Of a stretch of 64,000 nt of DNA, positions 9,128 through 19,158 are shown piece by piece. The first letter of the stretch is position 1; each line of letters begins with the position of its first letter. Source of the DNA: Zygosaccharomyces rouxii (lineage: Eukaryota > Ascomycota > Saccharomycetes > Saccharomycetales > Saccharomycetaceae); the NCBI RefSeq assembly GCF_000026365.1, contig NC_012992.1, positions 1,364,001 through 1,428,000 of the forward strand, written 5' to 3'. Position numbers and translations under genes: made by a program. The notes under the pieces were generated by a model that had not been told where the DNA came from, searched no databases, and saw only the letters and a program-made list of their open reading frames with translations.

Positions 9128-9330
9128 GGTAATGGCGAATGACAGAAATCCAAAAGGTTGTAATTCTTATCAGTGCTTTTAAGATTTTTCTTCTTCAGCA
9201 GTTTTCCTTCTGTAGGTCCTCATTTTTTTTCACTTTTCCAGCACTTGATTGAAAAATTAAAAAGGATCGATGGCCAAAGCTCATCGCATCATTTTGTAAG
9301 ATTCAAAGAAGCCAGTAAAGGGATTCTATA
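9128..9330. promoter_or_regulatory. MRP13/SNT309 divergent promoter with exact PAC element
   Basis: GCTCATCGC at 9279-9287 is an exact PAC motif (reverse of GCGATGAGC), 44 bp upstream of the SNT309 ATG. A weaker RRPE-like run TGAAAAATTAA lies about 30 bp before it. PAC is bound by Dot6/Tod6-type factors in yeast. Confidence 0.6.
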
Positions 9331-9897
9331 ATGGATTTCCTGCCCCATTTAGATCAGCCGGCAGGTTTAGATTATGACTATGAAGTGGAGAAGCTTATGC
9401 AAGATCATTTGAGGGATGAGAATGATCTATTGCATCCTGAAGTGCAAAAGCTGTTATCTAAGGTTTCTATCCCACCGAGATTAGAATCATTCTACGAATT
9501 CTATAGCCGGTACGATGATGATCAAGGTTGGAAACGTAAGAGAAACGAGACTGAGGATGTTACTTTGGATGAGTGTAGGAAAAGACACAAGGGAATTGAT
9601 CTGGGTAAATATGACGTTAATACCGATGATTTGGAATCGCTGGAAGTCATTGATTCGTATTTAAAGCATCAATGTCTAGTGCTTCAGAATATGAACGAAA
9701 CCATGTTGAACCAATGGGCTATCAATAACGATTACGTGGAAAGGGCGAGTGAAAACCTGCAGGACAGGATAAGTCATGAAAGAAAACAACTGGAAAGCTT
9801 AGATAAGTACAGGGAATCCATACAACACAAGCATGGACCTCAACTGAAATCTATCAAGGATTCTTGGAGACAACAGTTAATAAGAAATGTAGAATGA
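9331..9897 (+). CDS. SNT309: Snt309, Prp19-associated (NTC) splicing factor
   Basis: The 188-residue protein starts MDFLPHLDQPAGLDYDYEVE. It is largely helical with charged heptad-like stretches in the second half (YVERASENLQDRISHERKQLESLDKYRES), consistent with the coiled-coil role of Snt309 in holding Prp19 in the nineteen complex. S. cerevisiae Snt309 (YPR101W) has 175 residues and the same neighbours, MRP13/RPL11. It belongs to the BCAS2/SPF27 family, which acts in spliceosome activation. RPL11 is convergent, 78 bp beyond the stop. Confidence 0.88.
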   Translation: MDFLPHLDQPAGLDYDYEVEKLMQDHLRDENDLLHPEVQKLLSKVSIPPRLESFYEFYSRYDDDQGWKRKRNETEDVTLDECRKRHKGIDLGKYDVNTDDLESLEVIDSYLKHQCLVLQNMNETMLNQWAINNDYVERASENLQDRISHERKQLESLDKYRESIQHKHGPQLKSIKDSWRQQLIRNVE

Positions 9898-9975
9898 TAA
9901 GTAATAAAGATAAAATAAAATACTACAGTGCAATGGTAATTCAAATGTTTAAAGTAAAGATTACACAAAGAAAGC

Positions 9976-10500
9976 TTATTTGTTCACAACTTCAGCATCG
10001 TACTTTTGCTTGAACCAGTTGATAGTGTCTTCCTTAGAAGTCTTGTGAGAGTTACCGACTTGAGCTCTGCATCTCTTTCTTCTGGCGATTCTGTTACCTG
10101 GTCTACCAACAACAACGTAGAAATCCATACCAAAGATACCAATAGATGGATCGTACTTGATACCCAAATCGATGTGTTCTTGGATACCGAAACCGAAGTT
10201 ACCAGTTTCAGAGAAGTTTCTTTCTCTCAATTGGTATTCCTTGACCTTCAAACCTCTTTCCAAGATTTCTTCTGCCTTTGGACCTCTGACGGTGACGTGC
10301 ACAGAGATCTTTTCGTTTCTTCTGATACCGAAAGTTCTAACGGTGTATCTGGCCTTGGAGTGAACTGGGGTTTGACCGGACAATTGTTCCAAAACCTTGG
10401 AACCTCTGGTCAATCTGTCACCAGATTCACCGACCGAGATGTTGAGAACCAACTTCTCGATCTTCAACTCACGCATAGGGTTTTGGGCCTTGGCAGACAT
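9976..10500 (-). CDS. RPL11: Cytosolic large-subunit ribosomal protein uL5 (Rpl11)
   Basis: The 174-residue product starts [20 protein letters not shown] and is nearly identical to S. cerevisiae Rpl11A/B. Signature segments are [58 protein letters not shown] and the C-terminal [15 protein letters not shown]. Codon use is strongly biased, as expected for an abundantly expressed gene. uL5 joins the 5S RNP and contacts the P-site tRNA. S. cerevisiae has two copies on duplicated segments (YPR102C, YGR085C) with the flanking genes seen here combined, so this is the single pre-duplication counterpart. Two Rap1-like sites lie about 275-325 bp upstream. Confidence 0.98.
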   Translation of the reverse strand: MSAKAQNPMRELKIEKLVLNISVGESGDRLTRGSKVLEQLSGQTPVHSKARYTVRTFGIRRNEKISVHVTVRGPKAEEILERGLKVKEYQLRERNFSETGNFGFGIQEHIDLGIKYDPSIGIFGMDFYVVVGRPGNRIARRKRCRAQVGNSHKTSKEDTINWFKQKYDAEVVNK

Positions 10501-10774
10501 CTTTGAATATATTGTATTGATGGAACTCGCGAGGGTCTCGTACAGTCAACTATTCAGAAACTGTCTTTCAAAGTTTGAATGTTAAAGGCTCATCGGTTCA
10601 ATAGTTTTTTTCTTCCTTCCTCACGTTTGCTTCCTTGACAAAATTCTGAAAGAAAATCGTCACGTGTGCGCGTCGTCGAGATTTTGTCAAAAATTTGCGT
10701 CTGTATTTTTGAACGAAAAGTGGTGGGGATTTTTTGAAAAAGTAAAATGTCGTGGTGTACAGGTCTATTATGTA

Positions 10775-10824
10775 GATGCTTGGGTGTGTAGATGACAGTC
10801 ACACAACGGATGGTGTGAGGGTGT
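10775..10824 (-). promoter_or_regulatory. Tandem Rap1-like sites upstream of RPL11
   Basis: The two sites match the Rap1 consensus ACACCCRYACAYM at 11 of 13 and 12 of 13 positions, are in the same orientation, and their starts are 37 bp apart. Paired Rap1 sites a few hundred bases upstream of the ATG are the standard layout of yeast ribosomal protein genes, where Rap1 recruits Fhl1/Ifh1. The FHL1 gene itself lies 2.4 kb away. Confidence 0.6.
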
Positions 10825-11726
10825 CTTTCTTAGTCTTGTCTTGGCGGCTAACAGACGACAATAGGAAATTTGTATAGCTGTCGAAATGGGAGAAAGGTCT
10901 CAGAAAAGCCAACTTTACAAGTACTATGGATTGTGCTTACAGACACCACATACTAAAAGCTGTATATGCATTTATTGAATGCGCCCGCTTACGAGGCCTC
11001 ATTTTACAAATGAGAATGCCTTATGATCTTTCAAGAGTAATGGATTTTGTTTTTTTAAGATTACTTGAATATTTTTAAAATGGTGTTGTTGTATGCCTCT
11101 TATATATCAGTGGTATTCGAATATGTGAGAATGGAGAAACGTAATTCTCGGTAACTTAATAAATTGTAGTTTTTTTGTTTAGTTCCTACTTGGTAGAATT
11201 CCGGAGTTTTTGAAAAGCGTAGATCTTTCTAGCTTAACTATACTAAAACACTCTGGAGCCTGTTAGATCTATTAATCATGCAATGACAATTGCAACTTGA
11301 CAACACTCTATAATGCGATCAAGGGCTAATTCAAGATCGGTAATCTATCTGAGCATAGCACGTGACTACAACCGCCGCCATCTTCATCCTACCTAGTTAC
11401 TATATATGCAATCTATCAAGTAGGGAGAGGTATCCAAACTCTTAACAATTCACCTCTTATTCTCAAGGAACCTATAAACCATTCGAATCTGGGTTTTCTG
11501 GGGTGCTCAATATAATGCCAAAAGCGCCCTCCTCTAACCTAACGCTCTCTATTCCAACATACATATATCAAAGAAACCCTAAAATCTCACTTAAGGCTAC
11601 AGTAGTCTACACTACATATTAAGAAACAGGCAACGGCGGCTAAAATATTATTTCTAATATTCGGTATTATAGTTCCATCATGATAGCCGGGTAACGCTGT
11701 ACATAACAAGACCATCCGCTCCCTTT

Positions 11727-11735
11727 GGTGGCGAA
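11727..11735 (+). promoter_or_regulatory. PACE-like Rpn4 site upstream of PRE2
   Basis: GGTGGCGAA differs at one base from the proteasome-associated control element GGTGGCAAA. It lies 138 bp upstream of the PRE2 ATG, the usual distance. Confidence 0.6.
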
Positions 11736-11872
11736 CTCTAAAGCTCAAATGTGCATAATACAGCATCAACAGTGAAAAGAAGGAAAGGAAAGTCCATTGC
11801 AGTGGTTCATCATAGTATAATCAACCGTTTTTTCAATAACATTGGCTCCATACTATAAGTTTTCCATTAAAG

Positions 11873-12736
11873 ATGCAAGCCATTGCAGATAATTTTACAC
11901 CAACGAATGCACTGATTAAAGAATTACAATACGACCAAGAGGAAAATTTGGAACATGATTTCGTATCAGGCAGATCTCAATTCAAAAATTTAGCTCCATC
12001 AATTTCCATGGCCCCCATTTCAACTCCTCAACAATTTTTAAGAGCACATACCGATGATTCCAAGAATCCAGATTGTAAGATTAAGATTGCACACGGTACG
12101 ACTACATTAGCTTTCAGATTCCAAGGTGGTATTATAGTTGCAGTAGATTCTCGTGCATCTGCAGGATCTTGGGTTGCATCTCAGACCGTTAAAAAAGTGA
12201 TTGAAATTAATCCATTTCTATTAGGTACTATGGCTGGTGGTGCTGCAGATTGTCAATATTGGGAAACTTGGCTAGGTGCTCAATGTAGGCTCCATGAATT
12301 GAAGGAAAAGGAACGTATCTCCGTGGCGGCAGCCTCCAAAATTTTGTGCAATTTGGTCTATGAATACAAGGGCTACGGTCTTTCAATGGGTACCATGATC
12401 TGTGGTTATACCAAAAAAGAAGGTCCTACCGTTTACTACGTAGATTCTGATGGTACGAGACTGAAGGGTGATATTTTCTGTGTGGGATCAGGTCAAACTT
12501 TTGCCTACGGTGTGCTCGATTCTAATTACAAATGGGATCTTTCCGTCGAAGAAGCTCTTTATTTGGGTAAGAGATCGATTATTGCCGCTACTCATAGAGA
12601 CGCTTATTCTGGTGGTTCTGTAAATCTATATCATGTCACTGAAAATGGTTGGGTATTCCATGGTAATCATGATGTTGGTGAAACTTTCTGGCAAATCAAA
12701 GAACAAGAAGGTTCTTTCAACAATGTACAAGGTTGA
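11873..12736 (+). CDS. PRE2: 20S proteasome beta-5 subunit (Pre2), chymotrypsin-like activity
   Basis: The product is 287 residues, the same as S. cerevisiae Pre2 (YPR103W). A 75-residue propeptide precedes the self-cleavage site [10 protein letters not shown], so Gly75/Thr76 fall exactly where expected and Thr76 is the catalytic N-terminus of the mature subunit. The conserved [12 protein letters not shown] segment gives the catalytic Asp (mature position 17), and TVKKVIEI supplies Lys33. The SMGTMICGY and [12 protein letters not shown] blocks are also typical. The subunit sits in the inner beta ring. FHL1 is convergent downstream, 160 bp from stop to stop. Confidence 0.97.
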   Translation: MQAIADNFTPTNALIKELQYDQEENLEHDFVSGRSQFKNLAPSISMAPISTPQQFLRAHTDDSKNPDCKIKIAHGTTTLAFRFQGGIIVAVDSRASAGSWVASQTVKKVIEINPFLLGTMAGGAADCQYWETWLGAQCRLHELKEKERISVAAASKILCNLVYEYKGYGLSMGTMICGYTKKEGPTVYYVDSDGTRLKGDIFCVGSGQTFAYGVLDSNYKWDLSVEEALYLGKRSIIAATHRDAYSGGSVNLYHVTENGWVFHGNHDVGETFWQIKEQEGSFNNVQG

Positions 12737-12896
12737 AATAGCTGTATAGAGTTTATTCATTTTTTAACGTCTTAACCGGGATCCTTCAAACGCTTATAAT
12801 GTTACCATTTTACGATGCATACACACTTTGCAGATTAGATAAAGATATAATAAATAAAGAAAAAAAAATGCAAACAATTAAAGTATTAAAGTAAGA

Positions 12897-15863
12897 TTAC
12901 ACCTGACTATCATTAGTATCTGTATTACTTCCAGCACCCAAAACATTCGAAATCTCCTCACCTCTGTTAGACGCTGTTTCATTCGAACTCTTCTTATCGT
13001 CTTTACCATTATTATGATTATCATCATCATCGTCACCAGATGAAGCGCTAGAATTGCTGTCATCATCGTCGTCATCGTCGTCATCGTCATCATCTTTTCC
13101 AGAACCTTTATTGCCATCATCAGTATTCTCCTCCTCATCGTCACTATCTGGAGAATCATCAGAAGTACTCGATTCATCACCATCTTGATCGTGAGTCCGC
13201 TTTTGAGGAATGGTCGGTTTCGAAGATGATGATGAAGGTGGAGATACCCTTGTTGGCTGCCTTGGTTGGAAAAACCTTGATAACGATGTAGGATCAAAAG
13301 AACTTGACCCTTTTGCCGATGTATTAGTTTTATTTGAGTTAGTCGCACTAGAATAACTTGGCTTTGTCGTCTGGCTTGATGGAGTTTGGGTTTTTATTTG
13401 TGTATTTGAATTTTCTGAAGATGATGGCATGTTAACCAATTGTTTAACTTTACCATTTGTGGCTTTGGAAGTTGCTGCATTCACAGCAGCAGCTAGAATC
13501 AAATTCAAATGTTGTGGATTTTTATCCATTAGCGCTGTCAATGGATTACCACTTATACCCTTATTCTTAGCTGCCTGTGTGACTTGATTGATTGTCATAG
13601 CCAATGCCTGTGTCAAAATGCTGGCAATAGTTTGATTCGAAAGGCCCTTTCTGTTTTTAGTTAGGATAATTAGTTGTTCCTGCAAGTATTTCATTGTTCT
13701 TTGATGGTCGTTCATACTTGATTTTTTATCCGTTGCTCTATTAGCCGCCAAAGTTTGAGATATGCTTTGCTGTCTACCGTTACTCTTTCCATCGTACCTG
13801 CCACCAGAACTGGATGACCCAGAGGCGGCCTTTCTAGCTCTTTGTTGCTGTTGTTGCTCGAGTCTTTCCTGTGCAGCAGCGGCCTTAGCAGCGGCTATTT
13901 CAGCCTGCTTTTTCTTTTGACGTTCTCTTTCGGCGATATAATCCTCATCAAGCCCCCATAGCCAACCTTTACCTTCCTTGGAAACTTTTCGGAAAGATTT
14001 ATTGAGAGACAAATTGTGTCTCACTGAGCTTTGCCAACCATCCGGGCAGTATTTGTAATATGGAAACAGTTCTCTAATCCCAGCATAAATCTCTGATAAT
14101 GACATACCTTTGGGGCTAGAATATTTTCTTATGCATTCAGTTAATAGAGCAGAGTAAGAACAAGTAGGTTTCGTCCGGTATTCTGGTGGAATCTCTTCCA
14201 GGGAATAGACCTTTTTTGGAACCTTGGGCGGTCTCCTCTCTCTTTCCCGCTTGACTGTAGAGGGTTGAGGTTGAGGTTGAGGTTGAGGTTGAGGCGGCAG
14301 TGTTGGTTTCGCAGGAATAGGCTTTGGGTGAGTAATCTCGGCATGTGCAGCAGCAATAGCAGGATCGTTTTCCAAAGTTATGTTAGTATCTGAAACCACA
14401 GGAGATGCTGTCTTAATCTCTTCGAGTAATTTTTTGGATTCATTTTCTTCTTTGACCTTAGAATCCAACTCTTCCGGACCAGCAGAGAGAGGAGGTTCAG
14501 GACTCTTCTGTGGTTGCTCACCTTTCTCTTGATCAGGCAAGACGAATTGAAAGGGTATCTGACCAATTTGAATCTTTGTCTTATTCCTTAAAGGTACCGT
14601 ATTACCCCTTTCCACAAAAATGTCATCAACAAAGGCACCATTTTTACCAATGATAGATAACTCGAATCTTCCAGTCCCAAAATTATAAAAAATTTGAGCG
14701 TGTCTTCGAGAGATGGATTTCGATGGACTTAAATTAACATCAACTTTATGAGAAAAATCGTTTTCCGATCTTCTTCCAATAATAACATGCAGAGTTTGAA
14801 CGTAGAATGTAAAGCTTTGGAAATCTAACCTAGCGTATGCAGAAATAGTCGGTTGTTCGTCTGGGAGAGAGATACCATTTTCACCTTGTTGGCCTTGAAC
14901 CCCATCTTCATCGATGCTATTTTGGCCTTGCATCTGTGACATTAAAATCTCGTGTTGTTGAAACATCACGGGTGTCAAAGAATCGTGACGCTTACGCCTC
15001 ATAAGATCACCTCTCTCTTGTAAAATAGCAGCAGGCGAATGCTCATCTTCATGTTTGAAGAGCCGCTGTGCCTTTAAAGACGAACCTGAAGATTCACCGG
15101 GTATGGCGGCTACTGAGCTAGTCCTTATGTCTTCTGCATCCGAGGCTGCCACCTTGGGGGATACAGTTGCATCTTTTTCAACCGAGTTACTCCTCGCCAG
15201 TCGTCCATCCCTGCTCGGTGCTTCTGTAATTTGCTGACTCGCTTCGTTCCCTGCATGACCTTTATCATTCCCATCTTCTTCACTATCCTCTTCTTCTTCA
15301 TCGTCATCATCATCATCATCGTCGTCGTCCTCATCATCATCTTCGTCCTCATTGTCTTCATCTTTCCCACTTTCATTCTTGTCCTCCTCATCTTCATCTC
15401 CTGTTTCACTTCCTGATGATACTTCTGCTTCTCCCCTCATCGCATGCTCTAAAATCTCATCTGCGTCAAATATCTCACCACCTTGTTTTGTATCCAGCTC
15501 AAGAAGCCTGGATAAATCTTCGTGGTCTATATTATCTGGTAATTCCAAACTTGGTGCATCATCCACATGTTCTTCTTGTATTCCTTGTACTTGCTGCTCC
15601 TCATTGGGCTGACTCTCGAAATTTGTATTTATAATATCTGCTTCTTCGATAGACGGTACTCCATGGAACACTGATTCATCATTATGACTTGTAGCTGTAT
15701 CGGTAATCTCCATTCCCACATCTTCTTCGCCTTGAGCCTGTCCTGCCGCTAGGGCGCCTATTTGGGTTTCCACATCATTTTCCTCCATCATATGGTCATT
15801 AATATCATAACTGGATAGTTCGGCAGGCTTCGTATCATTCGGCACATGCTGTATAGCGTCCAT
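12897..15863 (-). CDS. FHL1: Fhl1, forkhead/FHA regulator of ribosomal protein genes
   Basis: This is a 988-residue protein (936 in S. cerevisiae, YPR104C). A long acidic low-complexity region covers about 153-200, with a run of more than ten Asp. The FHA domain spans about 348-442 (IIGRRSEND, SISRRHAQIFYN, IGKNGAFVDD) with the phosphothreonine-binding residues present. A Pro-Gln repeat lies at about 524-534. The forkhead-like DNA-binding domain is at about 563-645, with CPDGWQSSVRHNLSLNKSF. The C-terminus has another Asp/Ser-rich tract. Fhl1 docks Ifh1 through its FHA domain at ribosomal protein gene promoters downstream of TOR. Both acidic tracts are encoded by GAT/GAC repeats and probably vary in length between strains. 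Confidence 0.95.
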   Translation of the reverse strand: MDAIQHVPNDTKPAELSSYDINDHMMEENDVETQIGALAAGQAQGEEDVGMEITDTATSHNDESVFHGVPSIEEADIINTNFESQPNEEQQVQGIQEEHVDDAPSLELPDNIDHEDLSRLLELDTKQGGEIFDADEILEHAMRGEAEVSSGSETGDEDEEDKNESGKDEDNEDEDDDEDDDDDDDDDDEEEEDSEEDGNDKGHAGNEASQQITEAPSRDGRLARSNSVEKDATVSPKVAASDAEDIRTSSVAAIPGESSGSSLKAQRLFKHEDEHSPAAILQERGDLMRRKRHDSLTPVMFQQHEILMSQMQGQNSIDEDGVQGQQGENGISLPDEQPTISAYARLDFQSFTFYVQTLHVIIGRRSENDFSHKVDVNLSPSKSISRRHAQIFYNFGTGRFELSIIGKNGAFVDDIFVERGNTVPLRNKTKIQIGQIPFQFVLPDQEKGEQPQKSPEPPLSAGPEELDSKVKEENESKKLLEEIKTASPVVSDTNITLENDPAIAAAHAEITHPKPIPAKPTLPPQPQPQPQPQPSTVKRERERRPPKVPKKVYSLEEIPPEYRTKPTCSYSALLTECIRKYSSPKGMSLSEIYAGIRELFPYYKYCPDGWQSSVRHNLSLNKSFRKVSKEGKGWLWGLDEDYIAERERQKKKQAEIAAAKAAAAQERLEQQQQQRARKAASGSSSSGGRYDGKSNGRQQSISQTLAANRATDKKSSMNDHQRTMKYLQEQLIILTKNRKGLSNQTIASILTQALAMTINQVTQAAKNKGISGNPLTALMDKNPQHLNLILAAAVNAATSKATNGKVKQLVNMPSSSENSNTQIKTQTPSSQTTKPSYSSATNSNKTNTSAKGSSSFDPTSLSRFFQPRQPTRVSPPSSSSSKPTIPQKRTHDQDGDESSTSDDSPDSDDEEENTDDGNKGSGKDDDDDDDDDDDDSNSSASSGDDDDDNHNNGKDDKKSSNETASNRGEEISNVLGAGSNTDTNDSQV
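14264..14296 (+). repeat. Six-base coding repeat (GGTTGA units) in FHL1
   Basis: About five tandem copies of GGTTGA on the plus strand encode a Gln-Pro dipeptide repeat in FHL1, between the FHA and forkhead domains. A hexamer repeat changes length without breaking the frame, so it is a likely length polymorphism. Confidence 0.75.
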
Positions 15864-16359
15864 AATACCACTATTTCGAATCTATTATGACGTTCACAAA
15901 TTGGCAACCTCTGAAATGGAAACAATCTATTATGGTTGCAATAATAGTAACAATGTATGAAAAACCCTAGAATATTAAAACAAGGTTCCCTGAATATTAA
16001 AACCTGAGATAGACTGGTAATGATGCCCTTCTATAGTGAGGAAGCCTTGTCCAAGAACAATACAAAAAATAATAATAGAAAAAAAAGTGACAAAGACTTG
16101 AAAACTACCGCGAAGTAGCTGACTTGCCAAGCAGTCAGGGAATCCTTAACGTTGTATCTGTGGCCGAAATAACCTTTAATGGATTTACAAGTCCATTTGT
16201 TTACACTATGAGGGAGAGCCTTTCGAAATTTAATTTCTTGATGAATTTCTTGACTTATTTTCATCGTGACTATGTAAATACGCTACGTACATGATGACCG
16301 ATATAAGTGCTATATAACAATACGGTGTAGCATTATAGTATTATAATATTACAGCGTAT
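15864..16359. other. FHL1 promoter / COG4 3' region
   Basis: This 496 bp stretch carries a Tbf1-like AACCCTAG near 15963-15970, about 100 bp upstream of the FHL1 ATG. An open frame of 77 codons (16264-16031, minus) ends in a hydrophobic stretch encoded by a poly-A/T region. I do not recognise it and do not call it a gene. The AT-rich end near 16300-16350 probably holds COG4 3'-end signals. Confidence 0.4.
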
Positions 16360-18813
16360 TCAATGCCTCTTATCAACTTTTAAACTTCTGACTTTGATTC
16401 TTTCCTGTGGTGAGATGACCCAGTTCATGCCACTCTCGATCTCTTCCTTGATGTCGCCCGAATCCACGTCGAAATCGTCATCGTCAAATCCTAGGACAAG
16501 AACTAACTGAGTCAATTTGGTGAATTTCTCTCTTAATATGTAGTTGGTAGAGCATACCGTAGTTATTAACAGGCTGAGCTCTCTGTCAAGTTTTGTAGCA
16601 CCGAGTTCGTTTACTCTTAGAGTCCATACTCTTTGTTCTAAAATTCGAACAATGGTGTCAATCATTAATGACAACAGTTCCGCCCAAGATTCAGCACAGA
16701 AAACATTCTGAAATGGTATCATTGTAGATTTCCATTTGGACACGAAGTCATTAACACTAGATAGATTTTCAAAATCATCAGCGTTAGAAATATAATTGTC
16801 CTCATTACCGTTACTGAAAACAGGATGGATCAAAGTTCGTATTTTGCTCAAAAACACACTTTCGAAAAGAATCTTAACACACCATTTCTGTAACTTATTA
16901 TTCTGTCTAATGATCAACCCTTCACAAGCTCCAATTTTTTTCGATAAGTTAGTGGAATCCTCACCAAAGGGGAAATTATCATGAAGAAGATTTGGATTTT
17001 CCTCTAAAATTTCAACTGTTAATAGACGATGCACAAATCTTACGTTAAAGTACAACGTATTCACGTAGATCAAATATTGACGTAGAAACATCACAGATTC
17101 GTTATCAGAGACCACTGATTGTAAATTGGATTGAATGTTGGTCAGGGCATTGGCGGCAGCACCTCTAAAATTGAACCCCAATTGTGATAGTTTTGTTGAT
17201 GACTGGGTAGTACCGGTGGAATTTGGATGATTATCGACTTTTTTCAAAAAAAGAGTCGATGCCAGTTTAGGATGTAAATCTTTAAATTTATTTTGCATGA
17301 ATCTGACTAAAAATTCATTTTGATAAAATTTAGCTAATTGATCCAGAAAATGCGAAAGTAGTTCAGATTGTCCAGTATTAACTGTTAAAATTAAAGTCCT
17401 TTTAATTAAAATGGATAAATCCTCCAATACAGATGAAATCGGATAGGTAGATAAATCTGTATGTTTGAAAGGTTTTGTTGAAACCAATTTGTCTAATAAA
17501 GGTAATTCTTCCAAGGAAAGACTCTTACGGAAGGATCTTTGTAGGTAATGGACAATTAAAATTTGGAAATTCGACAAAAAATTGTCATTGCTTAGTTTAG
17601 TCGTCAATTGCCCATTTAAAATTGGCGAAGGAGGTTGTAATGGCGATTTCGTCTCGTTACGAAACTCATACCAACGAACGCTAAAGAAAAGTGAATACAT
17701 GGACCAGTTTTGTAAAATTTGTGAAAATTCCGTCATCAAACTTGATAATTCGGCCACTGTAATTGGCTCGTTAATTGCCTCTTCGTTAGATCCTTCACGA
17801 TATTGTTGATTTTGTTGTTGTAGTTGCTGTTGTTGCTGTTGATATTGCGGTTGATGATGCCTGGGATTTGAATTCCATTCGTTAACGCCATGTACCACTC
17901 TTTGTAATTTACGGACTTCTGTGAAGACGTCAAGTACTAATCCAGCTTGTAGATCGACCTCCTTTTCCACCTTCTCCATGACGTGCACCATGTGATGTAA
18001 CCCGTAGCAGGCGGCAATGATTTGACTATGGTTATTGATCACTGTGGAAACAATTTTACAAAGGTGTAAAAGTGCCTGAGCAAATACACCAGGCCTTTTG
18101 TTTTCACCTGTCATGATTTTTCTAGATTGACCTGCTACGATATCACAAACGTATTTGGAATAGAGATCCAAACCAAGAGAATCTTGACCAATCAGCGGGA
18201 ACATCTGAAATGTTAAAGTCAATTGATCAACATCTTGACGAGACGCAGCATCCAAAAAATTCGTCTTGAATACTTTTGTACATTTTTCACACCATTGATT
18301 TACCAAAACTGATGGATCCTCAGGAATTTCACTTGATGGAACAACACGCTTAGCGAACTGTGAATCCATGACCTTTGGATCCAATTGACGAATCTGTTGA
18401 ATACTTCTAGCAACTGTAGAGTATTCATTCTTGCTAAATGCTTCGTGTGCAACTGCTATATGTGTCTTTAAAGAACGTACTTGGGTAACGAATTGAAGCG
18501 TTGTATCAACCAATTTTCTCTCTTTATCAGCTCTACTAATATCTGAATGAACTTGTCTTGCAACATTATGAGAATCCGATACAAGACTCAATGCATTTTG
18601 GTAATGTGCCAATATAGAAGTCAAATCCGTTCTTTGTAGTTCTAATCGACGTATACTTTTGTTATGCCTTAATTCAGCATCTTGGATGAATTTATCCAAT
18701 TTGACTAAAGTTTCAGCATCTTCTCTTTGTAAGAGTGCCTGTAGTTTATCCACCTGGGACTGAGTGGCCAATTTCTGCAATAAAACTTGGTATTTAATTG
18801 CCTGATCCTCCAT
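16360..18813 (-). CDS. COG4: Cog4, conserved oligomeric Golgi complex lobe A subunit
   Basis: The 817-residue product (861 in S. cerevisiae YPR105C) is almost entirely helical. Residues 1-150 contain heptad-rich segments (KLVDTTLQFVTQVRSLKTHI) typical of the N-terminal coiled-coil that assembles COG subunits. A Gln-rich insert (about 318-345) lies in the middle. The C-terminal half has the family's conserved helical bundle. COG is a tethering complex for retrograde traffic within the Golgi; Cog4 binds SNAREs and Sly1-type proteins. It keeps its place beside FHL1. The Gln tract is encoded by CAA/CAG repeats and is likely polymorphic. Confidence 0.88.
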   Translation of the reverse strand: MEDQAIKYQVLLQKLATQSQVDKLQALLQREDAETLVKLDKFIQDAELRHNKSIRRLELQRTDLTSILAHYQNALSLVSDSHNVARQVHSDISRADKERKLVDTTLQFVTQVRSLKTHIAVAHEAFSKNEYSTVARSIQQIRQLDPKVMDSQFAKRVVPSSEIPEDPSVLVNQWCEKCTKVFKTNFLDAASRQDVDQLTLTFQMFPLIGQDSLGLDLYSKYVCDIVAGQSRKIMTGENKRPGVFAQALLHLCKIVSTVINNHSQIIAACYGLHHMVHVMEKVEKEVDLQAGLVLDVFTEVRKLQRVVHGVNEWNSNPRHHQPQYQQQQQQLQQQNQQYREGSNEEAINEPITVAELSSLMTEFSQILQNWSMYSLFFSVRWYEFRNETKSPLQPPSPILNGQLTTKLSNDNFLSNFQILIVHYLQRSFRKSLSLEELPLLDKLVSTKPFKHTDLSTYPISSVLEDLSILIKRTLILTVNTGQSELLSHFLDQLAKFYQNEFLVRFMQNKFKDLHPKLASTLFLKKVDNHPNSTGTTQSSTKLSQLGFNFRGAAANALTNIQSNLQSVVSDNESVMFLRQYLIYVNTLYFNVRFVHRLLTVEILEENPNLLHDNFPFGEDSTNLSKKIGACEGLIIRQNNKLQKWCVKILFESVFLSKIRTLIHPVFSNGNEDNYISNADDFENLSSVNDFVSKWKSTMIPFQNVFCAESWAELLSLMIDTIVRILEQRVWTLRVNELGATKLDRELSLLITTVCSTNYILREKFTKLTQLVLVLGFDDDDFDVDSGDIKEEIESGMNWVISPQERIKVRSLKVDKRH

Positions 18814-19158
18814 TTCCCTCGAGTCTTGGGTTTCTTTGACGTTTAATTGAAAACGTTGTTTTTGACTTACTTAGACGTTCGTCTATTATAGGTGATTAAA
18901 CACGATTGATTATACAAACACAACATAGCATTAATTATAATTAAGGCGGGAAGAAGTAAAATGAAATAAAATAAATTGAAAGATAAGTAATCTAAAAGTT
19001 AACAAGAATTGAATTATTTGTAGAAAAGTAAAAGCATTAATGTTATTATTACTGATATGTCGACTTTTTTTTCTTTTGTTTTTCTTTTCCTAAGAGCACA
19101 GAACACAAGCTTTCTTCACATTATTAGCTCATAAGCATCTCCCTTCTAAGACTCAGAC
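18814..19158. other. COG4 promoter / PIL1 3' region
   Basis: These 345 bp are AT-rich, with a T tract near 19066-19085 that probably belongs to PIL1 3'-end formation. I see no ORF and no recognisable regulatory site. Confidence 0.4.

Larger units (their letters stand above)
10501..11872. other. Long RPL11/PRE2 intergenic region with Rap1-like, CACGTG and Tbf1-like sites
   Basis: These 1372 bp are the second-longest gene-free stretch here and hold no convincing ORF. On the RPL11 side are a PAC core (10588-10595) and GTCACGTG (10659-10666). Two Rap1-like sites read on the minus strand: ACACCCAAGCATC (10775-10787) and ACACCCTCACACC (10812-10824). Further along are CACGTGAC (11359-11366) and AACCCTAA (11575-11582), which fits the Tbf1 consensus. 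The space between 10.9 and 11.3 kb shows nothing I recognise. Tbf1 sites in yeasts often mark snoRNA genes, but I could not find a box C/D or H/ACA pattern. Confidence 0.6.

Noticed and set aside
11587..11769. 60-codon minus-strand ORF upstream of PRE2
   Set aside because: No similarity, and it overlaps the PACE-like site region of the PRE2 promoter.
15231..15416. Plus-strand ORF rich in Ile/Val/Phe antisense to FHL1
   Set aside because: It is the complement of the Asp-rich tract, whose repeat keeps several frames open.
16031..16264. 77-codon minus-strand ORF with a hydrophobic C-terminus between FHL1 and COG4
   Set aside because: The hydrophobic run is encoded by an A/T-rich low-complexity stretch, no family is recognised, and it lies in the FHL1 promoter.
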